From CAYVQE01 sp964633205 (GTDB lineage: Bacteria > Myxococcota > B64-G9), in contig CAZWFN010000112.1 in assembly GCA_964633205.1 (NCBI GenBank), positions 1-21,316 of the forward strand: a stretch of DNA of 21,316 bases, written 5' to 3'. The position numbers were made by a program, and so were the translations under genes. Of the stretch, positions 1 to 6,962 are shown in pieces. Numbering within the stretch: the first letter of the stretch is position 1; the number at the start of each line of letters is the position of its first letter. The notes under the pieces are model-generated. The model had not been told where the DNA came from. It saw only the letters and a program-made list of their open reading frames with translations, and searched no databases.

Positions 1-14
1 GCTTCGGCGGCTCG

Positions 15-45
15 ACCTCCCCCGCGCGTGCCGCGCGGGGGAGGT
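15..45. terminator. Perfect 14-15 bp GC hairpin
   Basis: A perfect inverted repeat, with arms 15-28 and 32-45 and a 3-nt TGC loop (outermost pair A15-T45). No T-tract follows on either strand, so this is not a textbook intrinsic terminator. In a very GC-rich genome such a stem can still end transcripts entering from the left edge. The sequence between it and the promoter near 127 shows no convincing gene. An open frame that begins inside the stem is not credible as a start. Confidence 0.55.
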
Positions 46-126
46 GACTGTTGGCCGGCCGTTCAGCTCAATCAGAAACCTCTACAGCACGGATCGCTCG
101 GATCGAGGCATTCTTGCGCGGTGGCC

Positions 127-155
127 TTGTCCGCCCGGGCCAGAGCGGATACAGT
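127..155 (+). promoter_or_regulatory. Candidate sigma-70 promoter of the sulfotransferase gene
   Basis: TTGTCC (127-132), a 17-nt spacer and TACAGT (150-155) give a -35/-10 pair with 4 of 6 consensus bases each. The predicted start site is near 162, upstream of all credible start codons (184, 205, 238). This argues against the much longer open frame that begins at 28. Confidence 0.35.
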
Positions 156-204
156 GGGCCCTGAAAACGACGCTCTGGACCGAATGAAGGGAGCCAGACC
201 GCAG

Positions 205-1464
205 ATGTCCTCCGGTCCATCCGACCACGAGCCGACCATGTTCGAGAAGAGGCGCCCGCTCCGCCTTCGATTCGCGAAGGGCTTGCTGGCGCTGTTCGAC
301 AAGCGGGCCGATCTCGAAGTCGACGGCCTCTGGTCCATGGCCTGCCGCCTGGCCAAGACCAACAAGGCGCCCCTGCCGGCCGACATCCGCGAGCCGCTGT
401 CCGTCCTGGTGGATTCGCTAGAGACCGACGCCCGCCTCAACACCCTTGGGCGCCGCGGTGCCCGCAACATGCTGCTGCTGCAGTTGGCCACCCGCATCCA
501 GGTGGATCAGGCCCTGCGGGCCAATCCGGTGATCGGCACCACCCGCCTGCCGGACACCCTGGTCGTGACCGGGCTGCCCCGCACCGGGACCACGCTGCTG
601 CATCGCTTGCTGGCCCGGGACCCCGACGCCCGCGCGCCGCAGCTGTGGGAGATGTACTATCCAGTCCTGGACCCGATTCACTTCAAGCGCTACCCGCGGA
701 TGCGCAAGCTGGCGGCCAAGAACACCATCACCGCGATGCGCTGGTGGGTGGACCAGCTCGACAAGATACATCCCTCCCGGCACGACAGCACCGAGGAGTG
801 TATCTTCCTGCTGGCGCGCACCTTCATGTGCGAACAGTTCTACATCCTGTTGGGAGACGTGCGCGGCTATCTGGATTGGTCTCGCGATCAGGACTACACC
901 GACGCCTACGCCCACCATGCGGATCAGCTCCGGCTGTTGCTCGCCCAGCGCCCGGCCCGTCGCCTGGCGCTCAAGGCGCCCGAGCACCTGACGCACCTGG
1001 ACACGCTGCTCGCGAACCAGCCCGAGGCCCGGGTGGTCTGGCTCCACCGCAAGCCAGCCGATGCGGTGCCCTCCTACTGCAGCCTGGTCGGCATGTACCA
1101 CCACCTGGTCTGCGAAGACTTCTCGGCGCACAGCCTCGGCCAGCACATCCTGGGAAGGATGGCCAGCTGGATCGATCGCGGCCGCAGCGCCTGCGAAGAC
1201 CGGGACGACGGGCGGGTGCTGCACGTGGCCTACGCCGACCTGGTCCGCGATCCCTTTGCGGTCGTGGAGCGGGTCTACGCCCATTGGGGACAGCCCCTGG
1301 AGGCGAAGACCCTGGCTTCCATGCGCAACTGGGCGGCGGCCAACCCCAAGCACAAGCACGGCCACCACCGCTACACGCTGGCGGAGTTCGGGCTGAGCGA
1401 GGACCGCGTCTCCAGGACCTTCGAAGACTACGAGCGTTGGGCGCAGGCGATCCTGGCGGACTGA
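205..1464 (+). CDS. Sulfotransferase family protein (Sulfotransfer_3-like)
   Basis: Predicted PAPS-dependent sulfotransferase that would move a sulfuryl group to a hydroxyl or amine acceptor. From the start at 205 the protein is 419 aa. The 5'-phosphosulfate loop TGLPRTGTTLLHRLL begins near residue 122. The 3'-phosphate-binding segment LHRKPADAVPSYCSL is of the kind seen in bacterial Sulfotransfer_3 proteins. There is no signal peptide, so it is probably cytoplasmic. Start choice is uncertain. ATG at 205 has AAGGGAG 11 nt upstream; ATG 184 and ATG 238 are in frame but lack clear ribosome-binding sites. It converges on the acyltransferase gene, with only 28 bases between the stop codons. That fits, but does not prove, a tailoring role for the neighbouring acyl-carrier operon. 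The acceptor cannot be read from the sequence. Confidence 0.85.
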   Translation: MSSGPSDHEPTMFEKRRPLRLRFAKGLLALFDKRADLEVDGLWSMACRLAKTNKAPLPADIREPLSVLVDSLETDARLNTLGRRGARNMLLLQLATRIQVDQALRANPVIGTTRLPDTLVVTGLPRTGTTLLHRLLARDPDARAPQLWEMYYPVLDPIHFKRYPRMRKLAAKNTITAMRWWVDQLDKIHPSRHDSTEECIFLLARTFMCEQFYILLGDVRGYLDWSRDQDYTDAYAHHADQLRLLLAQRPARRLALKAPEHLTHLDTLLANQPEARVVWLHRKPADAVPSYCSLVGMYHHLVCEDFSAHSLGQHILGRMASWIDRGRSACEDRDDGRVLHVAYADLVRDPFAVVERVYAHWGQPLEAKTLASMRNWAAANPKHKHGHHRYTLAEFGLSEDRVSRTFEDYERWAQAILAD

Positions 1465-1492
1465 GCCGGAGAGCGGGCAGGTTCCGCCACGG

Positions 1493-2851
1493 TCAATTCG
1501 CCACGCTGGCGCTATGGCTCAGCCGTTGGGCGACGGCCTGCAGCAGCGCCTTCAGCCGCCCGTCGGAAGCGAAGGCCTCGGGAGCGCTGGCGCAGATCTC
1601 GAGGGTCTGACCCGTCTCGGACAGCACCACGAACACGGGGATGCTGGCCATGGGAGGGGGGATGAAAAACACCTTGTGGGCGTGGAAGTCTTCCGTGCTG
1701 AAATCGCTCAGGTTGATTCGCCCCAGGTGGGAGACGAGCGCGGAGACCCGGAATTGGTCCTTGGTCAGCAGCGCCCGTTTGACCACGCGCATGCCCAAGG
1801 TGAGCAGGGGCATCGGAACGGATTTGATGGCCTGCACCTGAGACAGCCCCGCGCCGAAGGAACCATTGAGCAGTTTGGCGACGAGCTGCTGCTGGAGTTC
1901 GGCGACGGGATCGTCCGCCTCCAGGGCCTGCTTCAGCTCCAGGCGGACCATGCCGGCCAGGTTGGCGCTGCTGGGGCCGCACTTGGCCATGGCCCGCATG
2001 TCCACCGGAATACCGAAACGGAAGCTGCGCGGGTCGACCTCGGGTGGGGCGCTGTGGGCCAGGGCCAGGCAGACCTGGGAGACGGGGTTGGCCACCGGAC
2101 CATCGACGCTGAGCCGAAACCAGTGGTTGCGGTCGCTCTTGCCCCGCGGCGGACCGACCAGCGACGGGCTGTCGTTGTCGTGACGGTCCGGCTTGATGTG
2201 CCGGTATCTTTCTCCGATGTCGGCATCGGTGGGGGGACCGGCCGTGGCCCGCAGCGGCTCTTCTCCGCGCAGGGCTGCGAACAGGCCTTTGGCGAACAGG
2301 ATGGTCGCAGCGCCATCCATCTGGGCATGGGAGGTGCGAATGACGATGCGCGTCGGGTCGCCCTCGACGATCACGATCTCGGTGCCCGGACCCTTGGCTT
2401 CGTTGAGTTTCTTGAACAAGAAGGGCGCCCGCTCGGAGTCGGTTCCGTTCCAGGCCCCGGCCGGGACGACCCGCAAGCGCGGCGGCGGTCCGTCGGTCTT
2501 CCAGACCAGGTTCTCGAGCGATCCGTGCAGGCGGAGGCGAGCCCCGGGTTGGGCCCGGGTCGTGCGCTGGAGCGCGTCCTTGAAGTGATCGAGGTCGAGC
2601 TTGGCGGATCCCTGAACCTGGCCCTCGATGACCATCTGGATACAGAAGAACCTCTGGATGCGGTTCTGCGCGATCCAGATGCGCTCGGTCCCCGTCACCG
2701 GTCGCGTCTCCACGCCCTCGTCGCTCGACAGACCCAGGCGACCCTGGATGCCCGACAGCGCCCCGCGCAGCACCCCGGGGGCTGCCCGCCCCGGATTCTG
2801 GAGAAAATCGCGCAGCGGGCCGAACTGAAGGAGTTCTTTGAGATCGAACAC
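1493..2851 (-). CDS. Condensation-domain/WS-DGAT-like acyltransferase
   Basis: A 452-aa protein of the chloramphenicol-acetyltransferase-like fold that includes NRPS condensation domains, PapA and wax ester synthase/DGAT enzymes. The catalytic HxxxDG motif is HAQMDG at residues 175-180 and is intact. The length matches a stand-alone two-lobed enzyme. It starts at GTG 2851 with AGGTGAT just upstream, 36 bases after the ligase stop, so it is the last gene of the ACP-SDR-ligase operon. Inferred role: transfer of an acyl group from the carrier protein, or from CoA, to an alcohol or amine to release the product. WS/DGAT activity on long-chain alcohols or diglyceride is the main alternative. The family assignment is firm, the substrate unknown. 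Confidence 0.8.
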   Translation of the reverse strand: MFDLKELLQFGPLRDFLQNPGRAAPGVLRGALSGIQGRLGLSSDEGVETRPVTGTERIWIAQNRIQRFFCIQMVIEGQVQGSAKLDLDHFKDALQRTTRAQPGARLRLHGSLENLVWKTDGPPPRLRVVPAGAWNGTDSERAPFLFKKLNEAKGPGTEIVIVEGDPTRIVIRTSHAQMDGAATILFAKGLFAALRGEEPLRATAGPPTDADIGERYRHIKPDRHDNDSPSLVGPPRGKSDRNHWFRLSVDGPVANPVSQVCLALAHSAPPEVDPRSFRFGIPVDMRAMAKCGPSSANLAGMVRLELKQALEADDPVAELQQQLVAKLLNGSFGAGLSQVQAIKSVPMPLLTLGMRVVKRALLTKDQFRVSALVSHLGRINLSDFSTEDFHAHKVFFIPPPMASIPVFVVLSETGQTLEICASAPEAFASDGRLKALLQAVAQRLSHSASVAN

Positions 2852-2887
2852 GGATCACCTCGATGGCCCCTGTCCCATGACAGGAGG

Positions 2888-4249
2888 CTACTGCTCGCCT
2901 TCCCCCGCGAGCCGGCGCATCTTCTTGAATCGATGGGAGATCACCGAGTCCCCCAGCGTGACCACCACGGGGATCTTGAACGACTCGAGGCGGGCGGCCA
3001 GCGCCCGGCGCATGCGACCCTTGAAGGCCCTCGCACTCTCGTCGGTGGACAGCTTGACCCGCGCCGCCACGACCTGTCCGGTCAACACGTGTTGTGCACC
3101 GAAGACCGAGCACTCCTGTACGCCCTCGAGCGACATCAAGGCGCTCTCCACCTCCGTGGGATAGACCTTCTGCCCGCCCACGTTGATCAGCTCCGAGGCG
3201 CGCCCCAAGAAGCGGTAGTAGCCGTCCTCCTCGACCACCACGTCACCGGTGTCGTACCAACCGTCCTCATCGAAACCAGAGGGCTCCCCGCTGAGGTAGC
3301 CCAGCATGGAGTCCATCCCCTTCACCCACAGGCGACCCTCCCGGATCTGCAGCTCGACGCCGTCGCCCTTCAGGCTGACGAAGGCCGAGGCGTCGTCCTT
3401 GGACTTGCAGCGGAACACCCCCAGCTCGCTGGAGCCGTAGATCTGCACGAAGCGCACTCCGGGAAAAGCCTTCGTCGCAGCCTCGAGGGTGGGCTGCGGC
3501 ATCACCTCGGTGGCATACGAGATCACCTTGAGCGACGACAGGTCGTAGTCTTTGTGGGCGCCCGAGATGAGCAGCAGGTTCAGGAAGGTCGGCGTGACCG
3601 GGATCGATGACACCTTGCGGGACTCGATGAGCTTGCAGATCTCTTCGGGGGTCCGGTTCTTGGGGATCACCAGGGTCGACCCGCAGGTCAGCATGCTGAA
3701 CAGGTTGTTGACGCCGCCGATGTGATCGGGCAGCAGAAACACCAGCGACCGGTAGGCATTGCGCGGGTGGCGGAAGCGCTCCAGCAGCATCGACGCGTCT
3801 TGCAGGACCACCTTGGGCGTCCCGGTGGAGCCCGAGCTGAGGATGATGATGCCCGGATGTCGCCTTTCCCGCAGCTGTTCGAGCAGGGGGTGGCGGGTGG
3901 CCGGCAGGATTCGTTCGGGAGCCTGGTCCAGGCGGCAATCGGCGCCCGCGTACCAGTCTCTCGGGACCGCCTCCAGGGCGCGGGCGACCTCGTCAGCCGC
4001 TTTGACCGCGATGGGCACCGCCACCAGGCCTTCGACCAGGGCGGTCACGAAACGGGTCACGTTGGGGATGCTGTAGTCGCCCATGAAGGCGAAGCAGTCC
4101 CCGGCAGCCACACCCCAGGCTCGGAACCGCTCGGCCATCTGATCGACCTGATCGATCAGCTCGTCGTAGCTCAGCGTGGTCTCCCCCTCGATCAGCGCCT
4201 CCCGGCCGCGAAATTCCTCCAACCGCTCGCGTATCCAGCGCAGGCTCAA
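2888..4249 (-). CDS. AMP-forming acyl/aryl ligase (adenylation enzyme)
   Basis: A 453-aa ANL-superfamily enzyme that should activate a carboxylate as acyl-AMP and pass it to a phosphopantetheine thiol. Motifs in order: LSSGSTGTPK (137-146), YGSSE (271-275), YDTGD (332-336), the hinge region FLGRASELINVGGQK (347-361), and a C-terminal lysine pair (442-443) in the A10 position. The frame stays open to 4459, but the first 70 codons lie inside the SDR gene and look non-native. TTG at 4249 overlaps the SDR stop as TTGA and follows a G-rich ribosome-binding site. The resulting N-terminus, LRWIRERLEEFRGREALI, is typical of the family. At about 450 aa it is short compared with fatty acyl-CoA synthetases. 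A free-standing carrier protein two genes upstream makes the carrier, not CoA, the likely acceptor. Confidence 0.85.
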   Translation of the reverse strand: MSLRWIRERLEEFRGREALIEGETTLSYDELIDQVDQMAERFRAWGVAAGDCFAFMGDYSIPNVTRFVTALVEGLVAVPIAVKAADEVARALEAVPRDWYAGADCRLDQAPERILPATRHPLLEQLRERRHPGIIILSSGSTGTPKVVLQDASMLLERFRHPRNAYRSLVFLLPDHIGGVNNLFSMLTCGSTLVIPKNRTPEEICKLIESRKVSSIPVTPTFLNLLLISGAHKDYDLSSLKVISYATEVMPQPTLEAATKAFPGVRFVQIYGSSELGVFRCKSKDDASAFVSLKGDGVELQIREGRLWVKGMDSMLGYLSGEPSGFDEDGWYDTGDVVVEEDGYYRFLGRASELINVGGQKVYPTEVESALMSLEGVQECSVFGAQHVLTGQVVAARVKLSTDESARAFKGRMRRALAARLESFKIPVVVTLGDSVISHRFKKMRRLAGEGEQ

Positions 4250-4956
4250 GAGACGCCCCCCAGGTAGAGCACCTGCGCGGTGAGCTGGCCCGACTCGCGC
4301 CGGGCGAACACCTTGATCGCGTAGGAGACGTCTTCCATCTGGGCCATGGACTTGGTGGGGATGCGCTGCAGCAGGGCCGCCAGCCGCTCCTTGCCGACGC
4401 CGCGGATCAGATCGGTGTCCACCGGCGACGGGCCGACCAGGTTGCAGGTGATTCCCCACGGGGCGAACTCGGCGGCCATGAACCGGGTCGACAGCTCCAG
4501 TGCGGCCTTGGACGCCGCGTAGGACATCTCGCCCTCGAGGCGCATGGGCACGGCCACCGTGGTCAGGTTGATGATCCGCCCGTAGCTCTTCTTGCGCATC
4601 ACCTTGGCGGCTTCACGGCTGGCGCTGAAGGCGGCCAGGTAGTTCAGCTCGAGGGCCTTGCGGGCGCTCGAGGTGGGGGTCAGCAAGGCCATGTTCATCG
4701 AGGCCGCGCCGGCGTTGTTGATCAGCACTTCGATGCCGCCGCGCCGCTTGTACACCTGGCGGATCCACCCGTGGACTTGCTTCTCGTCGGTCACGTCCAC
4801 GGAGGTGGACCAGCCCTGGGCGTCTTCGGACTCCTCCAGGCTGCGCGCGCAGGCGGCGACCCAGGCGCCTTCGGCGCGGAAATCAGCGGCCAGGTGCGCG
4901 CCGATCCCCCGGCTGGCCCCGGTGATCAGGACGGTCTGCCCCTCGAAATCAGCCAT
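4246..4956 (-). CDS. Short-chain dehydrogenase/reductase (FabG-like)
   Basis: A 236-aa classical SDR. The cofactor loop TGASRGIG is at residues 12-19, NNAG at 80-83, and the catalytic YAASK has Tyr146 and Lys150. The usual catalytic serine, 13 residues before the tyrosine, is Thr133 (NLTTVAVP). This substitution is uncommon but keeps a hydroxyl. Expected reaction: NAD(P)H-dependent reduction of a beta-keto or similar carbonyl on a carrier-bound acyl chain. The gene overlaps the ACP gene by 8 bases at its start and the ligase start by 4 bases at its end. Translational coupling is therefore likely. It belongs firmly to the operon, but its substrate is not known. Confidence 0.9.
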   Translation of the reverse strand: MADFEGQTVLITGASRGIGAHLAADFRAEGAWVAACARSLEESEDAQGWSTSVDVTDEKQVHGWIRQVYKRRGGIEVLINNAGAASMNMALLTPTSSARKALELNYLAAFSASREAAKVMRKKSYGRIINLTTVAVPMRLEGEMSYAASKAALELSTRFMAAEFAPWGITCNLVGPSPVDTDLIRGVGKERLAALLQRIPTKSMAQMEDVSYAIKVFARRESGQLTAQVLYLGGVS

Positions 4957-5242
4957 CGGCGATGCGCTCGGCGACGTACCCGGCCAGCGCCGTCAGGTGC
5001 CGGAAGGGGCTCTTGCTGCGCGACAGGGCGCGCTCGTCGGCCAGGATGATCTGGGTCGAGAAGCGCTCGTTGACGACCTCCTCCACGTCGGCCACGAAGG
5101 AGACGATCTGCATGGAATCGAGTTTGGCGTCGGCCCCGAACAAGGGTTCCTCATCGCCCGGGAGCTCCTGGTCCGGAAGGACTTCGGCGAAGACTTCCTT
5201 GATCAATTTCAGCGCTTCGGCTTGGTCTGGTCTCTCCGGCAT
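4949..5242 (-). CDS. Free-standing acyl carrier protein
   Basis: A 97-aa acidic protein of PP-binding type. The phosphopantetheine attachment serine is Ser43 in the motif KLDSMQIVSFV, where Met replaces the usual Leu of DSL. The acidic helix ADVEEVVNERF follows, as expected. I chose ATG 5242 because AGAGG lies just upstream and the protein then has normal ACP length. An upstream in-frame start would add 28 residues that do not resemble an ACP. It is the first gene of the four-gene operon, the natural acceptor for the adenylation enzyme and donor for the acyltransferase. It also differs from a housekeeping acpP by context, since no fab genes are nearby. Confidence 0.85.
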   Translation of the reverse strand: MPERPDQAEALKLIKEVFAEVLPDQELPGDEEPLFGADAKLDSMQIVSFVADVEEVVNERFSTQIILADERALSRSKSPFRHLTALAGYVAERIADG

Positions 5243-5282
5243 GGCCTCTGTTCCGTTTGTGGTTTGGGTTCCGATTTCGAGC

Positions 5283-5312
5283 AATGTACGCCAAGGTGAG
5301 GGCCCAGAACAA
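5283..5312 (-). promoter_or_regulatory. Weak candidate promoter of the ACP operon
   Basis: Reading the minus strand, TTGTTC (5312-5307), an 18-nt spacer and TACATT (5288-5283) would place a start site near 5276, 34 nt before the ACP start codon. Consensus match is modest, so this is a suggestion only. Confidence 0.28.
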
Positions 5313-5316
5313 GTCT

Positions 5317-5448
5317 GACCTTGCACAGCGAGCCCAGCTTCTGGATCTTGGTGGACAGGGTTTTCTCGGCCGCCAGTTCACGGCCCAGCTCGATCTGGCA
5401 GGACTGATCGTAGCAAGCCCAGTTGCGCAACGCACTGACAATTGTACA
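5317..5448 (-). pseudogene. Decayed fragment of a secreted conserved protein
   Basis: This minus-strand stretch reads as a clean protein segment with no start codon of its own: ALRNWACYDQSCQIELGREL, then AAEKTLSTKIQKLGSLC. The pattern C-x4-C-x2-E-x-G-x2-L-x-A resembles a segment found in Myxococcota-type secreted proteins with TolB/CsgG-like domains, where a 'Cys...CxxEIGxxLGAD' motif precedes a beta-strand repeat. After about 5317 the reading loses this character. Upstream it meets the edge of the 123-bp repeat and a TAG stop at 5472-5470. I read it as a remnant whose N-terminus and C-terminus are lost. The family is recognised from memory only, so function is not assigned. Confidence 0.4.
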
Positions 5449-5459
5449 TGCACAAGCAC

Positions 5460-5582
5460 CACAGCGCTGCTACCGCACCCAAGGGTACGGCACAAACCGC
5501 CGCCGCAACCAAAGCCAAGAGCAGTACCATTCCACCAGACCTGTATACGCTATCGAAGCAGTTTCTGCGGAGGAATGGTATA
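5460..5582 (-). repeat. 123-bp dispersed repeat, copy A
   Basis: It matches 9586-9708 at 121 of 123 positions (differences at 5570 and 5573). Read on the minus strand, a 9-bp inverted repeat (5580-5572 with 5533-5525) places an ATG (5530-5528) in its 3' arm. After it runs a hydrophobic reading, MVLLLALVAAAVCAVPLGA. Further on, at 5490-5473, CCGTACC and GGTGCGG can pair around a CTTG loop. The copy lies 218 bases upstream of the ACP start, directly beside the decayed gene fragment. It sits inside the 420-base gene-free stretch 5243-5662, which otherwise holds only that fragment and the terminator at 5613-5645. Confidence 0.85.
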
Positions 5583-5612
5583 CAGACCTCCGTCCCCGCC
5601 TCACGAATCACC

Positions 5613-5645
5613 AAGCCCCGGACCCGATTGGGTCCGGGGCTTTTT
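5613..5645 (+). terminator. Intrinsic terminator, probably bidirectional
   Basis: A perfect 13-bp stem with arms AAGCCCCGGACCC (5613-5625) and its complement (5630-5642) around a GATT loop. TTTTT follows directly on the plus strand. On the minus strand it begins 18 bases after the stop codon of the tocopherol-cyclase-like gene, where it most simply acts as that gene's terminator, although the minus-strand T-tract is only CTTGG. The better T-tract faces plus-strand transcripts, but no plus-strand gene lies upstream. Confidence 0.8.
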
Positions 5646-5662
5646 CATGGCCGCTGGACCCG

Positions 5663-6715
5663 TCAGGGCTCCAGCCCCACCTCCACGCCCGCGTTCGCCG
5701 AGGTCTCCTCGAAGACGACCCGCCAGGTGCCGTCCGGTTGGTCCCGCTGCTCGAAACGAACATCCACGGAGCCCAGCAGGGACTCCCAGGCCCGGGGTTG
5801 GACGCCGTCGGGCGTGGGTGCCAACAGGTGGAACATCTCATCCGCAACGCAGGCAGCTTCGACGGTGATCCGCTCCAGGTCTTTCTCCGCCCTGATGGTC
5901 CACGCGCCTTTCGCGGACTGGGCTTCGACCTGGTCCAAGTCCTGGGTGCGGAAGGTGTGGTGCGTTCCGTCAAGCCACAGGCCGATCATCTCAGCCTCCA
6001 GCTCGGTGTCGCCGAACTGGACGGTCCCGCCGGAGGCGGCCAGGGCCGCCTCGCCCGACGGGAAGTCGTTGGCCTGCAGCCAGAACCACTGCCGCGGGAA
6101 GACGCTGCCCCAGTTGTGATCCCCATAGGCCGGGACCCCGTCGAAGGTGAACCGTTCGCCGTTGAACTCGATCCAGCCGGCGGCCTCGGCCCGCAGGCTG
6201 CCCACCGTCCAGGAAGTCTCCAGGCCCGCCTGGCCCGTCAGCCAGCCCATGGTCTCGGTCCAGGCCAGGTTGTGGGTCAGCCACACGTCCCACCGACAGC
6301 TGCCGCCTGCGTCCTCGGCTTCTCCGGCGAAGCGCAAGGCGGTGGCCCGGGCTGTCTCCCCGATGCGCACGTCGCGGTACCCGGCCTGGGCCCGGTACGC
6401 ATCCACCGGGAAGGGCTGGTAGACCGTTTCCAGGCTGCTGGCCTGACCGCAGTAGAGGAAGGCCTCGGCCGGATAAGCGCTGTCGGGCGCCGGGTTGACC
6501 ACGGTGTAGATGAAGAAGAAGGCCTCGTGCTTTTCCGGCAGGCTGATCTTGTGGTACCAGCCCTCGTAATACGGGTCGCGCACGCCGTCGAAGTGGGCGC
6601 CGTCCTCCGGGTTGGGCGGAAACTCGGTGGGCCAGGGCTGCGGGTCGGCCGGCCCGCCACAGGCGGCCAGGATCAGGCCCAGAAGCCAAACGAATTCTCG
6701 AACACGAGTGAACAT
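5663..6715 (-). CDS. Tocopherol cyclase-like lipoprotein
   Basis: A 350-aa protein. A lipoprotein signal (LLGLILAAC, lipidated Cys19) is followed by a domain resembling plant/cyanobacterial tocopherol cyclase VTE1. The early motif YYEGWYHKISLP (49-60) and the later GDHNWGSVFPRQWFWLQ (198-214) are the two hallmarks of that family. VTE1 closes the chromanol ring of tocopherols. In a lipid-anchored bacterial protein the substrate is unknown and may be another quinone or hydrophobic ligand. ATG 6715 was chosen because it makes the lipobox start properly; the open frame reaches 6940 but the upstream part includes repeat copy C. No strong ribosome-binding site is visible. It ends 18 bases before a hairpin terminator. 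An ABC1-type kinase lies 3.5 kb away. Confidence 0.75.
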   Translation of the reverse strand: MFTRVREFVWLLGLILAACGGPADPQPWPTEFPPNPEDGAHFDGVRDPYYEGWYHKISLPEKHEAFFFIYTVVNPAPDSAYPAEAFLYCGQASSLETVYQPFPVDAYRAQAGYRDVRIGETARATALRFAGEAEDAGGSCRWDVWLTHNLAWTETMGWLTGQAGLETSWTVGSLRAEAAGWIEFNGERFTFDGVPAYGDHNWGSVFPRQWFWLQANDFPSGEAALAASGGTVQFGDTELEAEMIGLWLDGTHHTFRTQDLDQVEAQSAKGAWTIRAEKDLERITVEAACVADEMFHLLAPTPDGVQPRAWESLLGSVDVRFEQRDQPDGTWRVVFEETSANAGVEVGLEP

Positions 6716-6774
6716 CCAATGCAGGCTACCACAAGCGGTGGCCAGGTACCGAAAGAGGCTCACCCATCGCGGCT

Positions 6775-6813
6775 CCGCACCCAAGGGCACGGCACAAACC
6801 GCCGCCGCAACCA
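6775..6813 (-). repeat. 39-bp core of the dispersed repeat, copy C
   Basis: Thirty-eight of 39 bases match 5473-5511 of copy A; the one difference is at 6788. It keeps the minus-strand hairpin CCGTGCC-CTTG-GGTGCGG (6792-6775) and the peptide reading VAAAVCAVPLGA in the same frame as copies A and B. It lies 60 bases upstream of the tocopherol-cyclase-like start codon. The rest of 6716-6962 shows no gene or clear signal. Confidence 0.75.
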
Positions 6814-6962
6814 TACCCATCGCCAAACTCCTTACGCCGTTCACCCCAAGGCCGGATCGGTCCACGTCAACGGCCCATCCGCCCGCCCCGACTCTCGGCA
6901 TCTCCCCCACCCGACCGCGACACACTGTTCCGAGGCGCACATCCCCCCTCTTCCGAGATGTT

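Noticed and set aside
28..204. N-terminal extension of the sulfotransferase frame
   Set aside because: It would start inside a 14-bp hairpin and run through a candidate promoter; the peptide resembles no sulfotransferase.
1514..3610. 698-codon plus-strand open frame
   Set aside because: It is antisense to the acyltransferase and ligase genes, which have catalytic motifs and ribosome-binding sites. Its product is His/Gln/Arg-rich, as expected from a GC-rich shadow frame.
4250..4459. 70-residue N-terminal extension of the AMP-forming ligase
   Set aside because: It lies wholly within the SDR gene in another frame and is Arg/Gly/Pro-rich; TTG 4249 gives the normal family start.
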